A DNA stretch of 64,000 nucleotides, taken from Caulochytrium protostelioides (Eukaryota > Chytridiomycota > Caulochytriomycetes > Caulochytriales > Caulochytriaceae). The notes under the pieces are model-generated. The model worked only from the letters and a program-made list of their open reading frames with translations, was not told the origin of the DNA and searched no databases. Where the stretch lies: positions 124,001 to 188,000 of the forward strand of contig ML014117.1 in assembly GCA_003615045.1 (NCBI GenBank), written 5' to 3'. Positions 1-9,458 of the stretch are shown in pieces (position 1 is the first letter of the stretch; each line of letters begins with the position of its first letter). Made by a program: the position numbers and the translations under genes.

Positions 1-218
1 CTCCGAAGCGCCCTTCCCAATGAGATTTCAATGCCCATCTTTGATGCCGTTCATAGTGTATTGCCAAGTATCTTCATTTTTTTTTTCTCGGGGATGGTCA
101 TGGGTGTGGCCTCGCCGATCACGGGGCCCAGCCGATCGATGCATCTCGATGCGCGGCACCCCCCTCACCGGCCCCGTCGGTGTGACGTGCGTGCGCAAGC
201 CACCTTCGTGGTCGACCA

Positions 219-761
219 CTACAGGCCTTGGCGGGCGAACGAGATCGGCGACTCGTTGGTCGTACTGCCGGTCGATCCTTCTCGCTGCTGCTGCTGCTGC
301 TGCTGCTGGGCCTGCTGCTGGGCCTGCTGGCGCCGCGTCAGACCGCGGCCGAGCGAGGTCAACAGCACATTGAGGATCTCGCTCTCGAGGACGCGCGGCG
401 AGAAGCGAGGCGGGCGGAATGCGGACTCGGGCAGTCGTGCGAATCCGGCCGCGCCGTCCATGCCCGCGAGGTCGACGCCGTCGGCGGCGCCGTCGGCGGG
501 TGTCAGCGCAGGGGAGAGCGCGCGGATCACGGCGGCGTCGTTCCACTTCGTGTCCGACAGAGTCGTGAAGTCGAACGCGGCCTGCTCGCGCGGCGACAGC
601 GAACTCCACAGGAGCGCGAGCACGCCTTCTTTGTTCGAGACGGTCATCCGGGAGAAGAGCTGCTCGAGGACGCCCTTCAGGTCCGCGGGCTCGAGCTGAT
701 GCAGCGCCTCGAGACAGTGCCGCGTCTGCACGGCGGCCGCGTCCACCAGGTGCCGGCCCAT
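219..761 (-). CDS. Uncharacterised 180-aa protein with a C-terminal polyglutamine tract
   Basis: I do not recognise this protein. The start chosen is the ATG at 761 (MGRHLVDAA), where globular-looking sequence begins. The same frame stays open up to 1199 through a hexamer repeat, so a longer N-terminus cannot be excluded. Residues 1-90 look helical and ordered (for example GVLEQLFSRM and SNKEGVLALLW). Next comes an Ala/Asp-rich linker, then a basic stretch with a Phe/Pro motif (RPPRFSPRVLESEIL), and finally a Gln-rich run encoded by CAG codons before the TAG at 219. No signal peptide or membrane segment is visible. The gene is head-to-head with the RA-PH gene across a 2.5-kb spacer. That it is a real gene is inferred from the change in composition at the ATG and from the ordered helical pattern. 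Confidence 0.5.
   Translation of the reverse strand: MGRHLVDAAAVQTRHCLEALHQLEPADLKGVLEQLFSRMTVSNKEGVLALLWSSLSPREQAAFDFTTLSDTKWNDAAVIRALSPALTPADGAADGVDLAGMDGAAGFARLPESAFRPPRFSPRVLESEILNVLLTSLGRGLTRRQQAQQQAQQQQQQQQREGSTGSTTNESPISFARQGL
284..330. repeat. CTG/CAG trinucleotide tract
   Basis: A nearly pure (GCT)n run is followed by interrupted GGCCTGCTG units. On the minus strand it encodes the Gln/Ala tract near the C-terminus of the 219-761 gene. Such tracts are prone to length variation. Confidence 0.85.
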
Positions 762-1073
762 GGCGCGTCGATGCAGCAAGAAAGGAGGAGGGAGCGGGGC
801 TGGGCGTCGGCGACGCTGCCGCGACAGCCGGAAACAGAAGGCCCTGCTGGGGCTCGGCGCGTAGGAGACAGCGGCTAATGAGACTGAGCGACGATCGAGG
901 ACAGAGACGACAGAGACGGCAGGCGAGCGGCGAGGGTATACGCAGCCCCTGCGAGATCTTCGCTCAGCGGAGCTCAGCGAATCTGTCCGAAGCGAAGCCG
1001 CGCCGACCAGCACGAGAGGAGAATCGCGCCACCCCGCATGCGCGATCTCTGAGGGGGAGGCTCGACGTCCTTC

Positions 1074-1190
1074 CATGCCCATGCCCATGCCCATGCCCAT
1101 CCCTATGCCCATGCCCATGCCCATCCCTATGCCCATGCCCTTGCCCATCCCTATGCCCATGCCCTTGCCCTTGCCCTTGCCCATACCCAC
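1074..1190. repeat. CCCATG hexanucleotide array with higher-order units
   Basis: CCCATG units are interrupted at intervals by CCCTATG or CCCTTG variants, producing longer repeating blocks. The array has no stop codon in any plus frame and would read Pro-Met, His-Ala or Cys-Pro. On the minus strand it reads Gly-Met in the same frame as the 219-761 gene. Confidence 0.9.
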
Positions 1191-2373
1191 GCCCTGCATC
1201 CTGGCTCGCTATGCTCGCCAGGCCCGCCACGTGAACCGCGCGTGGCCCAGCGGGGGTAAGCGGAGATGAGCAGAGAACACGGCGCCATGAAGCCGCGCTC
1301 GAGCTCGTTGGACTGCGGCGGGGCCAGGCGAGCTGCGGGGTATGCGCGGCCTGCCGATGCGTCTGTGATGGGGTTGTTATGGGCCCCCGAGCGACCGCCG
1401 ATCTTTTCCTGGCCCGCGGCCCGCGAAACCTGGTGGCAAGACCACACGTCGCACAGCGGGGCCAGCGGCGGCGTGCGCGGTGCGGTCTCATTGCTGGCCA
1501 GTCGATGCGCGCTCTGGGCTGGGCGCGAGGCGCGAGTTCATCCGACAGCCCTTCTTCATTCACCCCGTGATGGGCAGCATACGTCGATCCGATCGGCCCT
1601 TTCTGGCCGTCGGCGCGCTGATCGGGTTCCTGGGACGACCGATTGAGCAAGCGGCGCGTTCTTGAGAGAAAGGGGCCTGCCGCTTCATGGGTAGGTTGGG
1701 TCATTGGACTGACTGACTGATGCCAAGAGGCATGCAGACGGCGGCGATGGACATCGCCACAGCGCCGTGATGAATGTTTCACCCGTCCGCACCCATGGTT
1801 CCGTGATATGGACGGCATCGAGTAGCATGCGATGTCGCCGTTGCAGGGCGCGGTCGCGACCTCCTCTGCGTGGGCGCAGCCGCCTTCGCATGACTTCATA
1901 CCCCTCCTTTGTTTGGCTTCGATGGACGACTCTCTGGCACTCTCGCGCCCGGACTCTGGCACACGCTGCGCCGTGCCGCATCGGAGAAAACGACGACAAC
2001 GACGACAACGACCAACGCGCAGACGCTCGTCAAGGCGCGGATGCGGCATGAGCCAGGGCCTCGGCGCCAGCATGGTGCCATACTCGACCAAACGATACCA
2101 TAGCTGTCTGCGCCGCGGACGCCGTCGTCGGCTGCCGACGCACGGACGCCCCGCCCGATGCCGGCACCGTCAGCGCACTTCGACAGGCGCGAAGGAGGCC
2201 GACCCCACGCCATGACAGCCGTCTGTCGCGCCCCGGCGACCCCCCGAGGCGGCTGGGGGATCAGACGGCGGCGGGCGGCGGCCGCGAGGACGGTGGGTTG
2301 TCTAGCGGCCGGCGATGAGCGGTGATGGACGGCGGGGAGGCGGGTATCCGGGCATGCGCGCCGCCGTCGCAGA

Positions 2374-2382
2374 CGCCGCCGT

Positions 2383-2439
<57 letters not shown>
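2374..2439. repeat. CCG/GTC microsatellite
   Basis: GTCGCCGCC blocks pass into a pure (GTC)n run. It lies in the spacer 5' of the RA-PH gene. Confidence 0.9.
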
Positions 2440-3055
2440 GGGCGGGCATACGTTGCCCGGTCACGGTATCTGAAACAGCGGCGTCCACGTGCGCCGCGCG
2501 GCGCCGTTGTCTCACCCGTCGTCGGGCACCGCTGACGCGCCGGCGAGCGGCCTCGGTCGCCTTCCCGTCGCCTGGACGGCGGAGCCGCATGAAACCTGAC
2601 GCGACGGCGCGCCCCGACCGCTGCTGCTCCCGTCCCGCTCCTTCCGCCGTCGGCCGCCGCTCCTTATCCACGGGATACACGTTCCCTGGCGCTGCTCTCG
2701 CGCTGGCGCAGAGCCTTCTCGGGGTCCCATCCCTCGCCGCCGCTCCCGTTCAGACAAGCCCGCCGTCGCCGTCGGCGCATCAGGACGATCACCGACGACT
2801 CGCCGCTCTCGTTCCCGCCGGCGTTCATACGAGCGCTGGACGCTGTGACACGGCCCACGTTCCGGGTGGAGTCGCCCCCGCCTGCGCGCTGGCCTGCTCC
2901 AAGGCCGACGTCGTCCCGCTGCTGCCGGTGGATCTCCTGACACGATCGGCGGGGCCCGTGATCTGTTCGACGTCTCGAGTGCGCGCGCGCGCGATTGGCC
3001 CGTGGCCGGTTCGTGGCGCCGTGGCGCATTGACCGTTGCTCGATTGCCGACACGG

Positions 3056-3111
<56 letters not shown>

Positions 3112-3119
3112 ACGGCTGC
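3056..3119. repeat. Compound (ACT)n(GCT)n microsatellite
   Basis: About 13 ACT units are followed by about 5 GCT units. The tract ends about 115 nt before the chosen ATG of the RA-PH gene, in its likely promoter or 5' UTR. An in-frame ATG at 3036 would translate it as poly-Tyr/poly-Cys, which is why that upstream start is rejected. Confidence 0.9.
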
Positions 3120-3233
3120 TGGCGACCTTACCTTCCTCGCGACCCGTCGGGACGGCCGATCCCACCGATCTCATCACGCGGCCGGTCGTCCGCCCTCGCT
3201 TCCGTTTGCTGTTTGCGTCTCGCGCCGGGCGCT

Positions 3234-6200
3234 ATGACGCTTCCCGCCGGCGGCGATGCCGCTGTGCCGGGCCCCCCCGCGCCGCCGCCGGCGCCAGCGT
3301 CCTCGAGACGCGGGCCGCCCAACGACGTCGTCGGTCTCTCGCCCACCCCGAACGGCTTCAAGCCCCCGCCCAACCAGCTGCCGCAGCCCCTCTCGCCGCC
3401 CGCGACCCACGCGTTCTTCGGCGGCATGCCCGTCATTACCGGGATGCCGTCCTACGCGAAGCCCGCCGCCAGTATGACCGGCGCCAGTCTGCACGCCAGC
3501 ATGGGCTCGGGCATGAACGTGGCATCCATGATGGGCTCGGGGTCGGCGATGGGCTCTGGCTCCGGCTCCGGCTCCGGCTCGGTGGCGTCCTTGGGCGGCG
3601 GGGCGTCCGTGGCGCCGCATGCGAGCCCCCTCCCGGCCGCCGGACGGCCGTCTGCCACCCGCTCGCCGCGGCCGCCCTCGCCGCGGTCCGTCGTGAGCCT
3701 CGGCTCGCAGATCACTGTGCCCGCGGGCCATACGGCGAGTCCGAGCGTCCCGGCCGCGACGTCGGCCACCCGCGGTGCCGAGCCGGCGTCCTCCCAAGCC
3801 ACCCGCAGCCCGACGCCGGCCGCGGCGGCGTCCGGGTCGCCGCTCCCGCCGGCCGCGGGCCAAGCCGCGCTGCCGCGGCGCAAGACGCAGCGCATCGAGT
3901 TCGGCAGCCTGCTCGCCGATCTGGACTCGGCGCTCCTGACGGCGCCCGACTCGGCGCCCTCGTCGAAGGCCTCGTCGCTGCCCCACCTGGGCGACCCGCC
4001 GGGGCCCGTGTCCTCGCCCGAGCCGCCCTTGTCGGCGTCCCTGTCGGCGCCCGCCTCCGCCGCGGCCACGACGGCGACGTCGACGCGCCCGCCGGGCCGC
4101 GGCCGGGTCGCGTTCGGAGCGCTGGCGGACGCGGTGCCCGTGCAAATTATCGACGAGTCGGAGGCGCTCGCGGTGCTGCCGCCGGCGGCCGTCGTGCCCG
4201 CCCCGCGGAATGGCGGGATCCTCAAGCCGGCGCCTCCCGACCCTCCCGCCGAGGCCATGTACGCGCCCTACATGGGCTCCGAGTTCGGGTCGGACGCCGA
4301 GGACGACGACGGCGATGCCCATCTCGCCTGCTTTGCCGCGCTCGACAGCGAAGAGGGCTCCCAGTCGGATGCGTCGGCTTCCGCAGACCAGGACGAGACG
4401 GCAACGAGCGCGTCAGAGGACTCGGATGCCTCCGAGTCCGAGTCCGACTCGGCATCGGACTCGGCATCGGACGATCCGCCGGCCGCTGCCAAAGTATACC
4501 GTTCCTCCCATCGGGCGGCACTTGAGCGTCGCGACCCCCATCGCCCGGGTGAAATCGGCAGCAACAGTAACAGCGAGAGCGAAAGCGAAAGCGAGAGCGA
4601 AAACCGGCCGCTGCAGCACCACGCGACAGTCCGCCGCGACGGCCTGCCGACCACGCCCCGCGCGAGCCACGTGCGATCACCGCCGCCGCCCACCGCTGCC
4701 CACCGCCACGTCGCCTCGTCCACCTACCCGTCGCCGGCGACCCGCGCCGCGTCCCGGTCGGCCGCGACCACGAGCACGACGCCCATCGCCGGCGACGCCC
4801 TGGCGGTCCCCTCGTCCACCGCCGCCGCCGTCGGCGCGCCGGGCATCCAGCCGGCGGTCCGCACGTCGTCCCGCGCGCACCGCGACCTGAAGCCGCATGC
4901 ACTCGCCCACGCTCGCCCCGAGGACGCCGCGGCCCCGGGCGCATCGGCCGCGTCGAAGCACCGCACCCCGCACAGCGACTCGCGCAAGGAGCGGCGATAC
5001 ATCAAGATGACCACCGATCTCTCGCAGCCGCGCTCGGCAACGCACTACGCCGGCCTCCGCGCGGATGCCGATGCGGACGCGGACCCCGACGAGACGACCG
5101 ACCCGACGCAGGATCAGCCGCTGTACTTGCTGGCGAAGCAGCGGCGGCCGCCCGCAGAGGCCGTCGCGCGCAGCACTCACCTCGGCCCGGACGTCGAGAA
5201 GATGAACAAGATGTCGCGGGTCCACCACGTGCCCGTGAAGCCCAAGGGCACGAGCGACGTCGGCGTCATGGAGGACGTCACGCTCGACGACTACGAGGAC
5301 TGGGACGGGCTGCTGGACGTCCTCGATGTGTATATCCGCAAGAACCGCATGTCCCGCGCATTAGGGGCCAGCCAGGACGGCCGGGGCAGCGAGCGGACCA
5401 CGCCGGCGACGGCATCGCCCGTGACGCTGACGGCGACGGCGGCGGCGCCCCCGACCAGTGTCAACCCGACGCCCGCGGCGACCTCGTCATCGTCGCGCGA
5501 CAAGAAAATGGATCTCGTGCTCAACCGCTTGCACGAGGCCAACGTCAAAAAGATCACGGCCCGCATCTACATTGGCGACATTCATACCTACGCCACCGCA
5601 GTGCTGACCTCGCTCATGTCGACGACGCAGGTCATCGGCGATATCCTCGCCACGCAGGGCATCGAGAACGACGGGACCTGGACGCTGTTCGAGCTGTGCC
5701 ACGACCTCAATATCGAGCGCCCCTTGCGCGACTGGGAGATCGTGACCGACATCCTGTCGGCATGGAGCGGCGTCCAAGCGCGCCACAACGCGCTATTTGT
5801 GAAGCGGTATCCGGCGTTCCGTGACACGCTCAACATCAACTCGCTCCGCATCCATACGCAGATGCCCAAGCCGCAGGGCTGGCTGTACCTCGAGCTGCGC
5901 CCAGGTAAGTTCTCGCGCCGGTTCTGCATGCTCAAGGACGGCAACCTGTGCTACCACCCGGACACCAAGAGCTCGCAGTTTGTGGTCCACTGCGGCCTGG
6001 CCAACTTTGATATCTATACCTGGCTCGGCTCGGGCGAGGACAAGAAGCGCAAGCCGCAGTGGCCCACGCCCTTCGGGTTCGCGCTGCGGTCGACCGACCG
6101 CCTGGACATGTTCGAGAACAAGGGCGACTACTGCCGCTGGGTCGGCGTCGAGAAGCAGGAGCGCCTCTACGACTGGGTCCTCAGCATCCGCATCGCCAAG

Positions 6201-6749
6201 AGCATCAAGACCTACCGCCACTTCCCTGAGATGTTCGAGGAGTATGCGGACCTGCTGCCGCCCCCGAGTCCGCACGCGCGCAAGACGAAGCTCGGCCCGG
6301 GGGCCGTCTCGGCCGGCGCGAGCCGCCCGGCGGGCGAGCCGCTGCTGAAGCTGCCCGAGTCGCCGCCGGCGTCCGCCGTCAAGGGCGGGCTCGTGCGCCG
6401 CGACACGAAGGCCAAAGTCCGCGACCCCGTGGCGCACCTCGCGGACGGCGTCGCCAAGCTCTCGACCCACGCGCCGCCCAAGCCGCTGCTGTCGTTCAAC
6501 GGCGTGAACGGCCAGCTCGTCGAGACGTCGCAGCTCGACTATGCGCGCTCACGGTCGGACATGCAACGCGCCGCGACGCAGTCGGCGATCGCCGCGGCGC
6601 TCCAGGGCAAAGGCACGCTGGTCGACGTCAGCGGCATCAACAACTGCAAGTCCTGTGGGTGCTCCGAGTTCTACCAGTCGCGCTCGAACCGCGACGGCTA
6701 CTGCGCGTTCTGCTATCACTTCCACGATGCCGAGCGTACCGCTTCGTGA
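3234..6749 (+). CDS. RA-PH tandem adaptor with C-terminal zinc-ribbon-like motif (MRL/Grb7-like)
   Basis: This 1171-aa protein starts at ATG 3234 (MTLPAGGD). Residues 1-750 are low complexity: Pro/Ala/Ser-rich, with Gly-Ser and acidic Ser-Glu/Asp runs near 390-460, and probably disordered. A Ras-association-like domain covers about 757-865 (KKMDLVLNRL through the ALFVKRY segment). It is followed directly by a PH domain at about 880-1000 (GWLYLELRPGKFSRRF, then ERLYDWVLSIRIAKS). The RA-PH tandem defines the RIAM/lamellipodin/MIG-10 and Grb7/10/14 families, which bind Ras/Rap GTPases and membrane phosphoinositides. At 1138-1165 a CKSCGC..YCAFC motif could bind zinc, which is not part of the classical families. 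By inference it is a membrane-recruited GTPase effector, perhaps acting on actin or polarity. Basic residues at the start of the PH domain suit lipid binding. No intron was seen. Confidence 0.7.
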   Translation: MTLPAGGDAAVPGPPAPPPAPASSRRGPPNDVVGLSPTPNGFKPPPNQLPQPLSPPATHAFFGGMPVITGMPSYAKPAASMTGASLHASMGSGMNVASMMGSGSAMGSGSGSGSGSVASLGGGASVAPHASPLPAAGRPSATRSPRPPSPRSVVSLGSQITVPAGHTASPSVPAATSATRGAEPASSQATRSPTPAAAASGSPLPPAAGQAALPRRKTQRIEFGSLLADLDSALLTAPDSAPSSKASSLPHLGDPPGPVSSPEPPLSASLSAPASAAATTATSTRPPGRGRVAFGALADAVPVQIIDESEALAVLPPAAVVPAPRNGGILKPAPPDPPAEAMYAPYMGSEFGSDAEDDDGDAHLACFAALDSEEGSQSDASASADQDETATSASEDSDASESESDSASDSASDDPPAAAKVYRSSHRAALERRDPHRPGEIGSNSNSESESESESENRPLQHHATVRRDGLPTTPRASHVRSPPPPTAAHRHVASSTYPSPATRAASRSAATTSTTPIAGDALAVPSSTAAAVGAPGIQPAVRTSSRAHRDLKPHALAHARPEDAAAPGASAASKHRTPHSDSRKERRYIKMTTDLSQPRSATHYAGLRADADADADPDETTDPTQDQPLYLLAKQRRPPAEAVARSTHLGPDVEKMNKMSRVHHVPVKPKGTSDVGVMEDVTLDDYEDWDGLLDVLDVYIRKNRMSRALGASQDGRGSERTTPATASPVTLTATAAAPPTSVNPTPAATSSSSRDKKMDLVLNRLHEANVKKITARIYIGDIHTYATAVLTSLMSTTQVIGDILATQGIENDGTWTLFELCHDLNIERPLRDWEIVTDILSAWSGVQARHNALFVKRYPAFRDTLNINSLRIHTQMPKPQGWLYLELRPGKFSRRFCMLKDGNLCYHPDTKSSQFVVHCGLANFDIYTWLGSGEDKKRKPQWPTPFGFALRSTDRLDMFENKGDYCRWVGVEKQERLYDWVLSIRIAKSIKTYRHFPEMFEEYADLLPPPSPHARKTKLGPGAVSAGASRPAGEPLLKLPESPPASAVKGGLVRRDTKAKVRDPVAHLADGVAKLSTHAPPKPLLSFNGVNGQLVETSQLDYARSRSDMQRAATQSAIAAALQGKGTLVDVSGINNCKSCGCSEFYQSRSNRDGYCAFCYHFHDAERTAS

Positions 6750-7452
6750 GGGTGTGTATGTAACATAACAAGCATCCCGCGATGCGGGAGAAACCCCGCG
6801 CGACCACGTCATCGTTGGTGCTCGCTGAAAACCTCGGCGTCCCTTTTTTATAATGTTTCTTATCAGTGGGGACGGCCCAGTGACTGGGCCCGTGCAGGCA
6901 TGGGGCCGGCGGGCAGGGACTGCAGGGGGTCTTGCCGAGCCGAGTGGAGCCGAGCCGAGCTGAGCCGAGACGGACCAAGCAGAAGAGGGGGGCAGCAGGG
7001 GTCCAGTGGCTCTGAAGACAACCCCACCCGTGTCGACTGGCGCCGGTCCCGCCCAAGCGCTTATCACCGCAGTCATCTACGATCGAAGGTTAGGCACGAT
7101 TGAAGAATAGGCTCGGCCGAGCAAAGAGCGACGCCGTGAATGGCCCAGCGGAACGGTGGGATGAACCAGATCGTTGGCGATCGCCGGATCCGCCATGTAC
7201 CGCGTTGCTGCGGCCTGCCGTTGATCGTTGCTTCGCTCGTATCTGGCAGACCCCGACCGCTGCTCTCCTCCGAGCCTTCGCCATCGCCGGTCCTCATACG
7301 AGTCGTCTTCATTTTCATCGATCCATTCCTTGATCTTGCGGTTGTCGGTGCAGCTGCATATTGATCAGATCGTGGAGCCTCGCCATTTGCTGATACGCAA
7401 TCCTCTCGCCGCTTAGCTCGCCCCACTCGTGCCATCGCTATCGATCGCCGCC
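6750..7452. other. Spacer between the RA-PH gene and HIS7
   Basis: This holds the 3' end of the RA-PH gene, with an AT-rich TTTTTTATAATG stretch near 6843 that may serve 3'-end formation, and the HIS7 promoter. Degenerate GAGCC repeats run from about 6937 to 6972. No gene was recognised. Confidence 0.5.
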
Positions 7453-9340
7453 ATGACAGTCCCCGGCGGCCGCCTCACCATCCTCGACTATGGCGCCGGC
7501 AACGTCCGGTCGCTGACCAATGCGCTCGCGCATCTCGGGTATACAGACATCAAAATGGTCGCCTCCCCCGAAGACATTCACCAAGCTGACGTAAGACCCG
7601 CTTCATCGCCGAGCGGCCCGCTCGCTCGCTCGCTCGCTCGCTCGCTCGTATAATCAGCGTGTGACTACGGCAGCACGATCTGTCGTTCAAATCGACTTAC
7701 ACGACCGTCTTCCTTTTTTCGATGGTTGGGCTGATGGCTGATGCCGCATGACGCCCATGGTGCCCATTGGATAGAAACTCATCTTCCCGGGCGTCGGCCA
7801 ATTCAGCCTCGCCATCTCGCGGCTGCGCAGCATGGGCGTGATCGACGCGCTGAAGGCTTACGTCCAGGCGAACCGGCCCTTCCTGGGCATCTGCGTGGGC
7901 CACCAAGTCCTTTTCGAGTCCTCTGACGAGGCCCCCGAGACCCCCGGCCTGGGCCTGGTCCCAGGCCACGTGACGCGCTTCGATGCGACCTCGGGCGGCG
8001 GCAAATCGGTGCCGCACATGGGGTGGAACGCCGTCCACGTGCCGCATGCGCCCGCCGTGCCAGACCTCATAAACACCCGCGGCGCCGCGTCGCGTTACTA
8101 CTTTGTGCACTCGTATGCTGCGCGCGCCACAGCGCAGAATGCGGCATGGGTCGGCGGCATGGCGCGATACGAGGACGAGATCTTCATCGCATACGTCCGC
8201 CACGGCAACGTCTTCGGCACGCAGTTCCACCCCGAGAAATCCGGACCGGATGGCCTGCAGCTCCTCGCGCAGTTCCTCGCCTACCAGCCCGTGCCGGAGC
8301 TCGACGCGGGGCTCCCGGCCGTGACGCTCGCGGACATTGACCGGATGGCGATCGAGCATCGGCTCGGCAAGCGGATCCTCGCGTGCCTGGACGTCCGAGA
8401 AAACGACGCGGGCGATCTGGTCGTGACCAAGGGCGACCAGTACCAGGTCCGCGCGGCGGGCGACCGTGCCGACGTCCGCAACCTAGGCAAGCCCGTTCAG
8501 CTCGCCCAAGAGTACTACCGCAGCGGCGCCGATGAGATCGTCTTCCTGAACATCACCGCGTTCCGCCACTGCCCGCTTCGCGACCTGCCGATGCTCGCCG
8601 TGCTCGAGGAAGCTAGCAAACACATTTTTGTGCCGCTCACCGTCGGCGGCGGCATCAAAGACGTCGCGGCCACCGCCGAACAGACCGGCATGACCGCGCT
8701 CGAGGTCGCCGGCGCGTACTTCCGAGCTGGCTGCGACAAGGTCGCCATCGGCAGCGACGCCGTCGATGCGGCCATGCGCTACCTGCAACACGGCAAGAAC
8801 CCCGCGGCTCCGACCGCGATTGAGCAGATCGCGGGCGCATACGGCGTCCAAGCCGTCGTCATCTCGGTCGATGCGAAGCGCCACTTCCTAGCGGCCGCGG
8901 ACGCCGTGCCCAACGGCCATGCCGTCGTCGCACTGCAGCACACCCGCGGCCCGAACGGCGAGGCGTTCGCGTGGTATCAGTGCTCCGTCAAGGGCGGTCG
9001 CGAGTTCCGCGACCTGGATGTCCAGCAGCTCCTCGTCGCGTGCCAGGCCCTCGGCGCCGGCGAGATCATGCTCAACTGCATCGACCACGACGGCCAGAAC
9101 GCCGGGTATGACCTCGATCTCTTGCGCGCCGCGCGGCAGAGCGTGAGCATCCCGATCATCGCGAGCAGCGGCGCCGGCGCGCCGCAGCACTTCATCGACG
9201 CCTTCCAGAAGAGCCAGAGCGACGCGGCCCTCGCCGCGGGCATCTTCCACCGCAAAGAAGTGTCCATCAACGACGTCAAGGCCGCCGTGCAGCAGGCCGG
9301 CTACGAGACGCGCATCTTCCGTCCCGACGATTTACTGTGA
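7453..9340 (+). CDS. HIS7: Imidazole glycerol phosphate synthase, fused glutaminase-cyclase (HIS7)
   Basis: It converts PRFAR plus glutamine-derived ammonia to IGP and AICAR in histidine biosynthesis. Exon 1 is 7453-7590 and exon 2 is 7775-9340. The 184-nt intron has GTAAGA..ATAG ends and phase 0, and joining the exons restores HQAD-KLIFPGVGQ, the conserved glutaminase block. The product is 567 aa, close to yeast His7. The HisH part has nucleophile Cys86 in GICVGHQ and triad residues His198/Glu200 in FHPEKS. The HisF part starts near 249 (ACLDVREND, catalytic Asp252) and ends with the phosphate-binding SGAGAP segment. The start ATG 7453 has a strong GCCGCC context. An in-frame ATG at 7429 would add 8 residues. 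The gene is complete, with all key residues present, and its tail faces the coiled-coil gene 118 nt away. Confidence 0.96.
7621..7648. repeat. (CTCG)7 tetranucleotide run inside the HIS7 intron
   Basis: Seven CTCG units lie about 30 nt inside the 5' splice site, making the early part of the intron self-repetitive. Confidence 0.9.
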
Positions 9341-9458
9341 TGTCCAATGCCTGATCCCCTTTTTAACTATCATACACCACTCACGAACGGATCGCAAATC
9401 GCCACGTGGGCGTGCTGTCCGCGGGGCGACCCATCTGACGCCATTCGTTCGGAATGAA

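Larger units (their letters stand above)
762..3233. other. Divergent intergenic spacer, repeat-rich
   Basis: This spacer separates the starts of the minus-strand unknown gene and the plus-strand RA-PH gene, so it should hold both promoters. It contains a CCCATG hexamer array (1074-1190), a CCG/GTC microsatellite (2374-2439) and an ACT/GCT microsatellite (3056-3119) shortly before the RA-PH start. Open frames of 100-375 codons exist on both strands. Their translations are Arg/Pro/Ala/Ser-rich with no recognisable domain, so I call none of them genes. Confidence 0.6.

Noticed and set aside
964-2091. 375-codon minus-strand open frame with a His-Gly repeat
   Set aside because: It only reads through the CCCATG array and GC-rich spacer; no domain or composition change supports it.
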